A stretch of 48,084 bases of DNA from UBA993 sp964436815 (lineage in GTDB: Bacteria; Bacillota; Dethiobacteria; DTU022): assembly GCA_964436815.1 (NCBI GenBank), contig CAYTER010000013.1, forward strand, positions 1 to 48,084. Reading direction: 5' to 3'. Shown piece by piece: positions 34,197 to 42,611 of the stretch; positions within the stretch are counted from its first letter, which is position 1; each line of letters starts with the position of its first letter. Both the position numbers and the translations under genes were made by a program. Under the pieces are notes generated by a model. It searched no databases. It had not been told where the DNA came from and saw only the letters and a list, made by a program, of their open reading frames with translations.

Positions 34197-34754
34197 TTAT
34201 GCCCTTTCGATATAGTTTCCGGTGCGGGTATCAATTCTGACCTGGTCGCCCTCATTAATAAAGAGTGGCACCTGGACCACCAGTCCGGTTTCCATTTTAG
34301 CCGGTTTCGATGCACCGGATGCCGTGTCGCCTTTGACGCCTGGTTCAGTTTCGGCCACAGCCAGTGTAACGGTTAAGGGAATATCAACCCCGACGATCTC
34401 TTCTTTATATAAAACCACGTTCAAGCGATCATTTTCTTTTAAAAATTTAATACCATCACCGAGCTGTTCTTCGCTAAGGGTGATCTGCTCATAACTCTCC
34501 ATATCCATGACGTGAAAAAGATCGTCTTCCCGGTAAAGATATTCCATCTCTTTACGTTCCAGGTGAGCGCGGCCTACTTTTTCACCGGCCCGGAAAGTTT
34601 TATCGGTAATGGCTCCGGTACGCATATTTTTAAGCTTCGAACGAACAAAAGCGGCCCCTTTGCCGGGTTTGACATGCTGAAATTCGAGGACATTATAAAT
34701 ATCCCCCTCATACTCGATGGTAATGCCGGTGTGAAAATCATTAGTGGAAATCAA
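34197..34754 (-). CDS. efp: Translation elongation factor P
   Basis: Relieves ribosome stalling at polyproline. 185 residues with the three-domain pattern: KOW-like N-terminus with HVKPGKGAAFVRSKLKNMRTG (split as HVKPGKGAAF, VRSKLKNMRTG) and Lys32 at the tip that is commonly modified, a middle OB domain, and the end VPLFINEGDQVRIDTRTGNY. It lies 26 nt after pepQ, a conserved pair. Confidence 0.96.
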   Translation of the reverse strand: MISTNDFHTGITIEYEGDIYNVLEFQHVKPGKGAAFVRSKLKNMRTGAITDKTFRAGEKVGRAHLERKEMEYLYREDDLFHVMDMESYEQITLSEEQLGDGIKFLKENDRLNVVLYKEEIVGVDIPLTVTLAVAETEPGVKGDTASGASKPAKMETGLVVQVPLFINEGDQVRIDTRTGNYIERA

Positions 34755-34780
34755 TTTAATCGCCGCCTTCCGTCTGCATT

Positions 34781-35848
34781 TTAAATTATTATTAGTTCCC
34801 GTGGACTGGTGGTTAGTATTTGCACACCATCGCCGGTAACAGAGACCATGTCTTCAATCCGCACTCCACAAGTTCCGGGCAGGTAAACACCCGGTTCAAT
34901 TGTCACCACCATGCCAGGTTCGAGACGCATATCAAGGCGCTGGTTCAGGTAGGGGGCTTCATGTGTTTCAAGACCGATTCCATGACCGAGTCCGTGACCA
35001 AAATGTTCGCCGTAACCATTTTCTTCTATTATAGCACGAGCTGTTGAATCAATCTCTTTTGTGCTTTTTCCCGGGGCAACGGCTTTCCTGGCTGCAGCTT
35101 GAGCCTTATAGACCAGGTTGTAGATCTCCTGCTTCTGCCGGTCGGGTTTGCCCAGCGCTATAGTTCTGGTCATATCGGTGGCATAACTGTCGAAGACTGC
35201 GCCAAAATCGATAGTCACCAGTTCACCATCTTGCATAACCTTTCCGGTGGCAGCTCCATGAGGCAGAGCACCTCGTTTACCCGAAGCAACGATGAATTTA
35301 AATGAACGTTCTTCAGCCCCCTCGCGCAGTAAAAATATCTCCAGCTCAAGGGCCAGCTGCTGTTCTGTCATTCCCGGTTTAATAATGGACAATAGGTATT
35401 CAAAGGCTCGATCAATGATCGTCGCTCCCCCGGCCATGATAGCCAGTTCTTCTTTATTTTTTACCATCCGCAGTTTTTCGACGATTTCTTCCAGCGGGAC
35501 TATTTCAACCTTAAGCTGGTTAACCATTTCACTGTGAGTATGAAAGGTCAGGTGTTTCGCTTCAAAACCGACTTTTTCCCAGCCTTCTTGATTGATAATA
35601 GCGCTCAGCCCGGGATAAATTTTTTCATGCTGCCGGACAATCTCGAAGCCGGCAGCCTGCTTTTCGGCCTGTTCAAGGTAACGAAAGTCGGTGATCAAAA
35701 ATGCTTTATCCCTGCTGATCAACAGCAGTCCGCTGCTGCCGCTAAACCCGCTCAGGTAAAAGAGGTTTACCGGATTCGATACAAGCAGTGCGTCTACTTT
35801 GGAATCAGCAATCAGCATTCTAACTTTTTCTAATCGTTTAGATTTCAT
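34781..35848 (-). CDS. M24-family Xaa-Pro aminopeptidase/dipeptidase
   Basis: Creatinase-fold peptidase of about 355 residues. The metal ligands are visible: the two Asp of IDFGAVFDSYATDMTRT, the His of HGLGHGIGLETHE, and the Glu pair in TIEPGVYLPG and VRIEDMV. The N-terminal creatinase domain has LYLSGFSGSSG-like wording (FYLSGFSGSSG). The longest frame begins at 35887 inside aroQ. GGAAAGG suits the ATG at 35848 best, and 35854 is an alternative. The gene overlaps the aroQ end by 11 nt. Confidence 0.93.
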   Translation of the reverse strand: MKSKRLEKVRMLIADSKVDALLVSNPVNLFYLSGFSGSSGLLLISRDKAFLITDFRYLEQAEKQAAGFEIVRQHEKIYPGLSAIINQEGWEKVGFEAKHLTFHTHSEMVNQLKVEIVPLEEIVEKLRMVKNKEELAIMAGGATIIDRAFEYLLSIIKPGMTEQQLALELEIFLLREGAEERSFKFIVASGKRGALPHGAATGKVMQDGELVTIDFGAVFDSYATDMTRTIALGKPDRQKQEIYNLVYKAQAAARKAVAPGKSTKEIDSTARAIIEENGYGEHFGHGLGHGIGLETHEAPYLNQRLDMRLEPGMVVTIEPGVYLPGTCGVRIEDMVSVTGDGVQILTTSPRELIII

Positions 35849-36299
35849 TTTCATGGCCTTTCCGGAGTAAATCGACCAGCGCTTCAAGGCCGAGCAGGTA
35901 GCTGTTCAGTCCAAGACCGCAAATTACGCCAGAGGCAATGGGCGATACTACTGAATGGCTGCGGAATTTTTCGCGGGCAAATATATTACTCAGATGAACT
36001 TCAATCAGTGGTAAAGCAGATGCCGCTAACGCTTCGCGCAGAGAAATGCTGTAATGGGTGAAGGCTGCCGGGTTGATCAGAATTCCATCGAAACCGGCTG
36101 CTGCTTCCTGGATCTTTTCTATCATTTGCCCTTCACTATTGATCTGAAAAATACTTAGCTCCGCTTCCAGCGTCAAAGCTTTATCTGCCAGGGCTGTATT
36201 AATTTCTGAGAGGGTGATGCTGCCGTATACTTCCGGCTCGCGTCTGCCCAGCAGGTTCAGGTTCGGCCCGTGGATAACTAGAATCTTCACTGGTGCCAT
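35838..36299 (-). CDS. aroQ: Type II 3-dehydroquinate dehydratase
   Basis: Dodecameric shikimate-pathway enzyme. GPNLNLLGRREPEVYG at the start holds the catalytic Arg and Tyr loop. INPAAFTHYSI and IEVHLSNIFAREKFRS provide the substrate-binding residues. 153 residues. AGAGGAGG lies before the ATG. It lies 112 nt after aroK. Confidence 0.96.
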   Translation of the reverse strand: MAPVKILVIHGPNLNLLGRREPEVYGSITLSEINTALADKALTLEAELSIFQINSEGQMIEKIQEAAAGFDGILINPAAFTHYSISLREALAASALPLIEVHLSNIFAREKFRSHSVVSPIASGVICGLGLNSYLLGLEALVDLLRKGHENEI

Positions 36300-36411
36300 T
36301 AAACTTACCTCCTCTTGCCCTTACAGCACAGGATGAGCATATGGGTAAATTTCTCAAAAATATTAATATTCCTGCTTCCTTTACCAGAGTTAAGTGAGCA
36401 GTTTTATAATT

Positions 36412-36951
36412 TTACAATCCCAGTGTTTTGATTATTTCGGCAGCAACCTTCTTCACCGGCTTACCGGTTGTATCAAAGCTGTAATCGCAGGTATTATAGT
36501 ATTCTGCCCGTTTAGTCAGCAGGGTTTTGATTTCAAGAAGCGGGGCACCTGTTTTGCCAAGCAGAGGGCGTCCACCCTGACGGTTGATTCGGCGCAGCAG
36601 CGCCAGCGGGGAAGCGGTTAATAGAATGCGGGTCCCTAGCTGATCCAGAATCACTCTGTTTTCCTTTCTGATCAGCGCCCCGCCACCGGTAGCGACAACC
36701 AGCAAGCCGGGAGGATTTTTTTTAAGCCCCTGTATTATCTTAGTTTCAGTATCACGAAACCTGTTTTCCCCGTATGTGGTGAATATCGCGGCTACCGTTA
36801 AACCGAGTTCTTCCTCGATCAACTGATCGGTATCAACAAATTTCCGCCCCAATTTTGCCGCCAGAATTTTTCCGACCGCTGTTTTGCCGCTGCCCATGAA
36901 GCCACACAGAATAATTTGCTTGTCCGCAATTCCTTCTCGTTTATTGTTCAC
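36412..36951 (-). CDS. aroK: Shikimate kinase
   Basis: Phosphorylates shikimate. P-loop GFMGSGKTAVGK, the DTD motif (VDTDQLIEE), FRDTETK for shikimate binding, VVATGGGAL, and the lid region RRINRQGGRPLL. 179 residues. It starts 7 nt after the pseudopilin gene. Shikimate genes are interleaved with pilus genes here (aroE, pilB, pseudopilin, aroK, aroQ). Confidence 0.95.
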   Translation of the reverse strand: MNNKREGIADKQIILCGFMGSGKTAVGKILAAKLGRKFVDTDQLIEEELGLTVAAIFTTYGENRFRDTETKIIQGLKKNPPGLLVVATGGGALIRKENRVILDQLGTRILLTASPLALLRRINRQGGRPLLGKTGAPLLEIKTLLTKRAEYYNTCDYSFDTTGKPVKKVAAEIIKTLGL

Positions 36952-36958
36952 GGCTGCT

Positions 36959-37486
36959 TCACTTCCAGTTCTCCGGCGGCACTTCAGAGATCCTTACCCG
37001 ACCGGTCGCCGGGGTGACAATCACATAGAGTGCTTTACCTGACCGGTTTTGCAAGGTTATCGTTCCTCCGGGTATTGGCGCTCCATTGCGTGTAAATTTA
37101 CAGGTTCTCACCGAGCTGGAAAAGGGAAAATTGTTCGCCTTGATGCTAATGCCCTCAGGCAGTGTCAATTCTAAATATTCGTTGCTTTTTCCGTCTTTTA
37201 AGCGGTAAATATCATTTCCCCCGGCATCTTTCCTAAATTCCACGTATTGGCTCCAGCCGGAGGTTATCGCCTTCTGCTGGGTTTTGCGTAAATCCGTGGC
37301 AAGGGTCCGGGCTGCGATTTCCAGGTTACGGTTGGACCCGACATCAGCCATAGCCGGTACTGCAATCATTAAAAACAAAGTAAAAAGAGTGATCACACAG
37401 AGCAGTTCGACTAAAGTGAAACCATCATTACCCTGAAAACAATTATTGGCATTTAACTTCAATAAAATACCGTTTTTTTTGCCCAT
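36959..37486 (-). CDS. GspH-type pseudopilin
   Basis: Prepilin-like protein of 175 residues: leader ending NDG, then FTLVELLCVITLFTLFLMI, with Glu at mature position 5. This is the PilD cleavage signature followed by the hydrophobic assembly helix. The globular part has the GspH-like pattern LATDLRKTQQKAITSGWSQ. A TTG at 37489 is possible, but the ATG at 37486 overlaps the pilB stop (TGATG) and is preferred. It is probably a minor pilin. Confidence 0.88.
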   Translation of the reverse strand: MGKKNGILLKLNANNCFQGNDGFTLVELLCVITLFTLFLMIAVPAMADVGSNRNLEIAARTLATDLRKTQQKAITSGWSQYVEFRKDAGGNDIYRLKDGKSNEYLELTLPEGISIKANNFPFSSSVRTCKFTRNGAPIPGGTITLQNRSGKALYVIVTPATGRVRISEVPPENWK

Positions 37487-39243
37487 CAACCCTGATCCCT
37501 GTGCAGGTTGGAAAGGTAGCTAATACTATCCGCATTCAGGGCGGAATCTGTGTCAATAATCGAATTAAAGGTAGATTTGACTATTTCGCTGACCGTCGTT
37601 TTCCCGTCTTTGATTAAGCGCAAGCCGTCGTTAACCAGAGTTTGCATCCCCTGCCGAACAGCCTGTTTCTGAAGGTTTTCGGCAGTAGCGCCCTTCATGA
37701 TCAGGTCCTGCAGCTCGCGGTTGATAACCAGGACTTCCTGGATAGACAGCCGCCCGCGGTATCCCGAATGGTTGCATTGATTACATTTTGCGCCACGCAG
37801 CAGCTTTAAAGGCGGTTCTTCGCCGAAATAGCTGCGAAAAAAGGTCTTCTCTCGATCGTTTAACTGATATTCGACAGCGCATTCCGGGCAGATCTGTCTA
37901 ACCAGGCGCTGGGCAATAACGCCAAGAAGCGATGCTGTAACCAGGAAGTTTTCCAAGCCCATATCGATTAAGCGGGTCACCGCGCCGGCTGCATTATTCG
38001 TATGTAAAGTGCTTAAAACCAGGTGCCCCGTTAACGCAGCCTGGGTTGTAATTTTAGCCGTTTCCAGATCCCTGATCTCGCCAACCATGATAATATTCGG
38101 ATCCTGGCGCAGGATTGAGCGCAGGGCATTGGCAAAAGTGCGATTGATTTTGCGGTTAACCTGGATCTGGTTAATCCCTTGTAAGCGGTACTCGACCGGA
38201 TCTTCAACCGTAATGATATTATCTTCAGGCCGATTGAGGTGATGGAGCGCTGAATAAAGGGTTGTAGTCTTACCGCAGCCTGTCGGTCCGGTGACCAGCA
38301 GCAGACCGTTCTGGTTTAAGAGCAGCCTGAGGAGCTGATGATAGTTATCAGTTGAAAACCCGAGTCGCTCCAGCGGCAAAACGATCCGCTCCCTTTCCAG
38401 CAGGCGGATCACAACTTTTTCCCCATTGATGGTCGGCAGGGTTGCTATTCTTAAATTAATCCCTCCGCGGCCGTCTTTCCAGTTGATATTTCCGTCCTGG
38501 GGCAACCTTCGCTCGGCAATATCGAGGTTGGCCATGATTTTAACCCTTGAAATAATATTTGACTGCTGCTGACCAGCCGGAGAAGTGACATCGTGTAAAA
38601 CCCCATCGAGCCGTATCCTGATCCGCAGTTCTTTTTCGCCCTGTTCGAGGTGTATATCGCTGGCACCTTCTTCTATCGCCTGTTCGATCAGGGAGTTAAC
38701 GAGTTGTACTGCCGGCGCTGTATCGCTTTTAACAGTGAATTTCTGACCATTTCCCTCGTTATCAGGTCTTAGCTCGTCATTCTTTTTTAACCCATCGCTG
38801 CTACCGGTAACGCCGTAAAAACGCGAGATCATCTGCCTGATTGAACTTGCTTTCGCCGCAACAGCCTTAATCTCTGATCCGGTCTGCATGGCAATATAAT
38901 CAATAACTTTCAAATCGAGCGGATCACTCATGGCTAAAATGATTCTTCCGTTTTCAACTCCTATTGGAAACACCTGGTAGCGCCCTGCAATTTCTGCCGG
39001 CAATAAGGCAACTGTTTTTTGATCGATTGGTGTCAGGCTAAGGTTAACCCGCCGGATGCCAAGTTCTTTTTCCATCACCTGCAGCAGCTGTTCTTCGGTG
39101 ATCAGTTCTTTTATTAAAAGTATTTCGTTGATTTTCCGTCCGCTGCGCCTGCTTTCAGCTATTACTGCAGAAAGCAGTTCGCTGTTGACCAGTCCGCTTT
39201 TAAAGAGGGCAGTTTCAAGCTGCCTACGGGTAAGTACAGTCAT
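37486..39243 (-). CDS. pilB: Type IV pilus extension ATPase PilB/GspE
   Basis: Hexameric motor for pilus extension, 585 residues. The N-terminal MshEN-like domain (about 1-145) has degenerate forms of the c-di-GMP-binding repeat (RRQLETALFKSGL and GRKINEILLIKELITEEQL). Walker A is GPTGCGKT at 319-326. The Asp box, MVGEIRDLETA (Walker B) and STLHTNNAAGA (His box) follow. A tetracysteine zinc site, CPEC and CNQC, is near residue 455-490. It starts 2 nt after aroE. PilT is not in the window. Confidence 0.94.
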   Translation of the reverse strand: MTVLTRRQLETALFKSGLVNSELLSAVIAESRRSGRKINEILLIKELITEEQLLQVMEKELGIRRVNLSLTPIDQKTVALLPAEIAGRYQVFPIGVENGRIILAMSDPLDLKVIDYIAMQTGSEIKAVAAKASSIRQMISRFYGVTGSSDGLKKNDELRPDNEGNGQKFTVKSDTAPAVQLVNSLIEQAIEEGASDIHLEQGEKELRIRIRLDGVLHDVTSPAGQQQSNIISRVKIMANLDIAERRLPQDGNINWKDGRGGINLRIATLPTINGEKVVIRLLERERIVLPLERLGFSTDNYHQLLRLLLNQNGLLLVTGPTGCGKTTTLYSALHHLNRPEDNIITVEDPVEYRLQGINQIQVNRKINRTFANALRSILRQDPNIIMVGEIRDLETAKITTQAALTGHLVLSTLHTNNAAGAVTRLIDMGLENFLVTASLLGVIAQRLVRQICPECAVEYQLNDREKTFFRSYFGEEPPLKLLRGAKCNQCNHSGYRGRLSIQEVLVINRELQDLIMKGATAENLQKQAVRQGMQTLVNDGLRLIKDGKTTVSEIVKSTFNSIIDTDSALNADSISYLSNLHRDQG

Positions 39244-39244
39244 T

Positions 39245-40111
39245 TTAAAATTTCCTGTCCTGTGATTGATGCAAAGCGCTTTTCATCTCTTCAGCCGGCG
39301 CTTTTTGACCGGTGAACAGTTCAAATGACAGCAGTGCCTGCTGGAAGAGCATGCCAAGTCCATTAAAAGTTTTTGCCCCTGCTAAAGCAGCAGCTTTCAT
39401 CATTTCTGTTTCCGATGGGCTGTAGCGCAGGTCGAAGAATAGCTGATCAGCAGAAATCTCACCAGCTTTAGCGTAGGCTTTTACAAGCTCAGCAGAGTCA
39501 ACGGGCGGGCAGTATATAACCAGTTGACAACCGGCAATAACTTGCTCTAACTCCACACCCTCAAAGACCAATACCCGGCAGCTTTTAAGCTCCGTATATT
39601 CTAATAATAGTTCAGCTGTTTCTTCAGCTTTTTTCAAAGTCCGGTTAGCCAGGTAAAGTTCTTTTAAACCATGTTTTGCCAAGGTAAAAGCAACTGCGCG
39701 TGCTGCGCCGCCCACCCCGATGATCAGGGCCGGTTTATTAAAATCAAAAGACGGGGCAGCATCGATTACTGCCTGGTAAAAACCCTCTCCATCCGTCGAG
39801 GTGCCAAAAAGCAGATCGTTCCGGTTGACGATGGTATTGACCGAGTTGATTAACTTCGCTTCATCCGATAACTGATCAAGAAAGGGGATCACCGCTTCCT
39901 TGTATGGGCTGGTTACATTACAACCCCCTGCAGAAAGGGCTCTTATTCCCGCCACAGCAGATTTTACCTGCTCAGGCAAAACTTCAGCTGCCAGATAGAC
40001 TGCGTTGATCGCCAGCGCTTTAAAACCGGCATTATGGATGATTGGTGAAAGCGAGTGGCTTACGGGATTACCGAGTATAAAAAACAGTCTGGTTTTTGCG
40101 TTATATTCCAG
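39245..40111 (-). CDS. aroE: Shikimate dehydrogenase, probably starting at CTG
   Basis: NADP-dependent shikimate dehydrogenase. Shikimate-binding GNPVSHSLSP (residues 14-23 in this numbering), catalytic Lys in NVTSPYKEAV, NADP fold VGGAARAVAF and NRTLKKAEE. The first standard start in frame, ATG at 39979, would delete 44 residues including SHSLSP. Upstream the frame reads EYNAKTRLFFILGNPVSH, matching family N-termini. No ATG, GTG or TTG occurs before it. A CTG at 40109-40111, nine bases after AAAGGTGG, gives 288 residues, the normal length. The -10 box at 40148-40153 leaves room for only a short leader. Confidence 0.88.
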   Translation of the reverse strand: MEYNAKTRLFFILGNPVSHSLSPIIHNAGFKALAINAVYLAAEVLPEQVKSAVAGIRALSAGGCNVTSPYKEAVIPFLDQLSDEAKLINSVNTIVNRNDLLFGTSTDGEGFYQAVIDAAPSFDFNKPALIIGVGGAARAVAFTLAKHGLKELYLANRTLKKAEETAELLLEYTELKSCRVLVFEGVELEQVIAGCQLVIYCPPVDSAELVKAYAKAGEISADQLFFDLRYSPSETEMMKAAALAGAKTFNGLGMLFQQALLSFELFTGQKAPAEEMKSALHQSQDRKF

Positions 40112-40147
40112 TTTAACGCACCACCTTTCATCCCGTAAATAATAGGT

Positions 40148-40156
40148 ATTATAGCA
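40148..40156 (-). promoter_or_regulatory. Extended -10 promoter of aroE-pilB operon
   Basis: Minus strand TGCTATAAT (TATAAT at 40148-40153). No good -35 is seen, but the TGn extension can compensate. Transcription would begin near 40141, about 30 nt before the proposed CTG start of aroE. Confidence 0.6.
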
Positions 40157-40176
40157 TGGTTGCCGCCCAAGCGAAA

Positions 40177-40211
40177 AGAGAAGATCCAGATGACAGAGAA
40201 GATCCAGATGA
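40177..40211. repeat. Tandem 17-nt direct repeat in the aroE-pilD intergenic region
   Basis: AGAGAAGATCCAGATGA occurs at 40177-40193 and again at 40195-40211, a period of 18 nt. The 222-nt region between aroE and pilD holds this repeat, the aroE -10 and a possible pilD -10; nothing else was recognised. Confidence 0.85.
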
Positions 40212-40226
40212 TTCCGTAAAAAATGT

Positions 40227-40235
40227 TGCTATAAA
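40227..40235 (+). promoter_or_regulatory. Possible extended -10 promoter for the pilD operon
   Basis: TGCTATAAA on the plus strand (TATAAA at 40230-40235), divergent from the aroE promoter. No convincing -35. It lies about 100 nt before pilD. Confidence 0.35.
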
Positions 40236-40333
40236 CTTATGGCAGGAAGGAAATATTTTTCAGTTGTCGAATAGAAACATGCCCGGCACTGACCGCAGCA
40301 GCATTTGAAGCACCCGGGAGGCTAACTGCAAAT

Positions 40334-41137
40334 TTGAATGCCAATAATCTCGCATTATCAATTATCGCCTTTGTTTTCGGGCTATCCTTCGGCAGCTTTT
40401 TAAACGTCATTGTTTACCGGCTGCCGCAAAATTTGTCGCTGGCAGCTCCTCCTTCAAGCTGCCCTTCCTGTAAAACCAACCTCGGATTCATGGATTTAAT
40501 CCCACTTTTCAGCTACATTATTTTAAAAGGCCGTTGCCGCTATTGCTCTGAGAAAATTAGCATTCGTTATCCTCTTGTTGAACTGGTCACCGGTCTTTTG
40601 TTCGCAGCGGTTATTTATAATTTTGGTTTTTCCGTTACAGGCCTGTTTTATCTTTCCCTGCTCTTTATCCTTTTTGCCGTATCCCTGATCGATTTCGAGC
40701 ACCGTATCGTGCCCAACACCCTGGTTGCCGCCGGCCTTGCAGCCGGTTTGTTGCTTTTACTGCCCCTGCTGGCCGATTTATTCGTACCCGTTCCCAAATA
40801 TTTACTGATAGATCATGCGCTGCTTGATGCCCTGCTCGGTTTTGCTCTTGGCGGTGGGCTGATGCTGATCATTATCCTGGTCAGCCGCGGCGGCATGGGT
40901 GCAGGCGATATGAAGCTGATGGCCATGATTGGCCTTTTTGTCGGCCTGCGTGGTGTAGCTGTGGTCCTCTTGACCGGTTTCATTTTAGGAGCCCTGGTAG
41001 GTGTTACAATGATGATCGCCGGCAGCGCCACCAGAAAAACTGCTTTACCCTTTGCTCCTTACCTGGCCGCCGGCACAGTTATTGAAGTCTTCTGGGGCAG
41101 TATGCTCTGGCATTGGTATATTAATCTATTTAGTTAA
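40334..41137 (+). CDS. pilD: Type IV prepilin peptidase PilD
   Basis: Membrane aspartic protease that cleaves and N-methylates prepilins. 267 residues. The zinc-type cysteines C43, C46, C68 and C71 (CPSC, CRYC) form the N-terminal methylase loop. The catalytic Asp pair lies in SLIDFEHRIVPN and GMGAGDMKLM (GxGD). About seven hydrophobic segments. The start is TTG at 40334; GGGAGG is 12 bases away, a long spacing. It processes the pseudopilins encoded on both sides. Confidence 0.94.
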   Translation: MNANNLALSIIAFVFGLSFGSFLNVIVYRLPQNLSLAAPPSSCPSCKTNLGFMDLIPLFSYIILKGRCRYCSEKISIRYPLVELVTGLLFAAVIYNFGFSVTGLFYLSLLFILFAVSLIDFEHRIVPNTLVAAGLAAGLLLLLPLLADLFVPVPKYLLIDHALLDALLGFALGGGLMLIIILVSRGGMGAGDMKLMAMIGLFVGLRGVAVVLLTGFILGALVGVTMMIAGSATRKTALPFAPYLAAGTVIEVFWGSMLWHWYINLFS

Positions 41138-41205
41138 ACGTAGAAATGAACAAAATAACTATTTCAGCCTTTTAGCATTAACTAATCGCTCAAGGAGCCG
41201 CATTA

Positions 41206-41637
41206 TTGACGCAGAAACTAGTACGCAATAAATCTGGCTATACATTTATAGAGCTTTTGATTGCCATTGCCATCCTGGGTCTGGTTGTCACTCCCCTGCT
41301 CACCCTTTTTTCTACCGGTTACCTGCTGATCAACAATGCCCGTCAGCAAACCATAGCTGCTAACCTCTGCCGCTCCAGGCTTGAAGAAGTTAAATCCCCC
41401 GGCTACTTGAGTACACAGGAATTACAGATAAATGAGATCAATTTACCACTAATTGAATATGATCCTGAGGGCTTTGCAGGCTTCAGGCGTGAAACCACCT
41501 TTTCAGCTTACCCATTAATAACGGGTATAAGTAGTCCGCCTGCTATGGAGCTCATCCGGGTAGATGTGGCGGTTTTCTGGCTTATAAAAAACAGTGAGCG
41601 GAGTGAAACACTTTCTTGCTTAGTTGGGAAACGCTAA
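41206..41637 (+). CDS. Type IV pseudopilin (PilV/GspI-like)
   Basis: 143 residues: basic leader TQKLVRNKSG, then YTFIELLIAIAILGLVVTPL, with the mature Glu5. The cleavage site is Gly-Tyr instead of Gly-Phe. The C-terminal globular part has LCRSRLEEVKSPGYL, resembling minor pilins of the PilV/GspI type. Start TTG at 41206 with AAGGAG eight or nine bases upstream. It is followed by an overlapping second pseudopilin. Confidence 0.85.
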   Translation: MTQKLVRNKSGYTFIELLIAIAILGLVVTPLLTLFSTGYLLINNARQQTIAANLCRSRLEEVKSPGYLSTQELQINEINLPLIEYDPEGFAGFRRETTFSAYPLITGISSPPAMELIRVDVAVFWLIKNSERSETLSCLVGKR

Positions 41638-42188
41638 AACGAGATCCAGGATTTACCCTAATTGAGCTGCTGATCACGATCAGTATTGTCGGCTTTGTAA
41701 TAACCGCTGTGTACAGCTTCTACCTGACGGGCTTAAAAAGTTGGCAGCAGGCGATTGATCAAACCGAGTATCAACAGAGCGCCAGGATCGCTTTGGACAA
41801 AGTAGTCCGCGAGCTAACAGACGCCAGGGATTTCACGATCCGCGATCAGGGCCGGGAAATTCGTTTCCAGATTCCCGGGGACAACCGAATTTTACGTTTT
41901 CGAAAAGTTGGACCTCAGCTCGTTTTTGATGTTTTTCCCACCACAGATCCCGGCTACTACCATAATGTAGTCGCCCTGGGGATAACAGAACTTAATTTTG
42001 AAAATAATAGCAGCGGCCTCATAAACGTGAGGCTTGGTACCGGAACTTTTAACCCCAAAAACGGCGAAGCACGGGAAACTTTCTGCTTTTTAACCAGCAA
42101 AATAGCGCCGCGCAACCTGCCCTCCGCTCCCCTTGGCGTTCCGGCTAATCTGGAAACAGCAGAAGAAAACGATGATGAGATCTTTTAA
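41616..42188 (+). CDS. Type IV pseudopilin (PilW/GspJ-like)
   Basis: 190 residues: leader ending KRDPG, then FTLIELLITISIVGFVITAV, with Glu5. The following region (YSFYLTGLKSWQQAIDQTEYQ) and long globular part fit GspJ/PilW minor pilins. Probably starts at TTG 41616, overlapping the previous gene by 22 nt. Overlapping pseudopilins are typical of pilus-tip minor-pilin operons. Confidence 0.83.
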   Translation: MLSWETLKRDPGFTLIELLITISIVGFVITAVYSFYLTGLKSWQQAIDQTEYQQSARIALDKVVRELTDARDFTIRDQGREIRFQIPGDNRILRFRKVGPQLVFDVFPTTDPGYYHNVVALGITELNFENNSSGLINVRLGTGTFNPKNGEARETFCFLTSKIAPRNLPSAPLGVPANLETAEENDDEIF

Positions 42189-42576
42189 TTTATTAAATAA
42201 TGACAAAGGGATGGCCCTGGTTTTAGTCCTCGTTTTCACCACCGCTTTATTGCTGCTTGGAGGAGCGTTGATTACCAATGCCCTGAATGAAAAGCTGATT
42301 GCTGTCTATCAGATTCAGGAAATTAAACAGCAGTACCTGGCTGAAGCAGGCTTGGAAGCAGGCCTTGCTATTTTAATGGAAGATTTTTTTTACAACAGTG
42401 AGTTAAGAGGCAGTCTTATGGATGGAGAATTCATCGTCCAATTTGAAAACACTGGCAGCACTGGCCGACGTATCCGGTCGACAGGAAAATTGGATGATTA
42501 TCAAATCGAAATCACCTTAACCGTAAAGCTTAATGAAGACGGCACTTTGACTGTTGAGGAATGGAAAAGGTTGTAG
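42172..42576 (+). CDS. PilX-like minor pilin assembly protein
   Basis: The N-terminal phrase NDKGMALVLVLVFTTALLLLG matches the PilX N-terminal domain: Gly-Met cleavage region and hydrophobic helix, but no Glu5 (read here as DKGMALVLVLVF and TTALLLLG). AEAGLEAGLAILM follows, also typical. The longest frame begins at 42133; the tandem ATGs at 42172 and 42175 overlap the preceding stop and are preferred. About 134 residues. It may be a GspK-like tip component. Confidence 0.8.
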   Translation: MMRSFNLLNNDKGMALVLVLVFTTALLLLGGALITNALNEKLIAVYQIQEIKQQYLAEAGLEAGLAILMEDFFYNSELRGSLMDGEFIVQFENTGSTGRRIRSTGKLDDYQIEITLTVKLNEDGTLTVEEWKRL

Positions 42577-42611
42577 CATAACTTAATTTCTAAGAAAGAG
42601 GTTTCTCTCAG

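Noticed and set aside
35028..35036. TGCTATAAT on the minus strand inside pepQ
   Set aside because: It looks like the other extended -10 boxes but lies in codons for a conserved part of the enzyme, and no -35 is found at suitable spacing.
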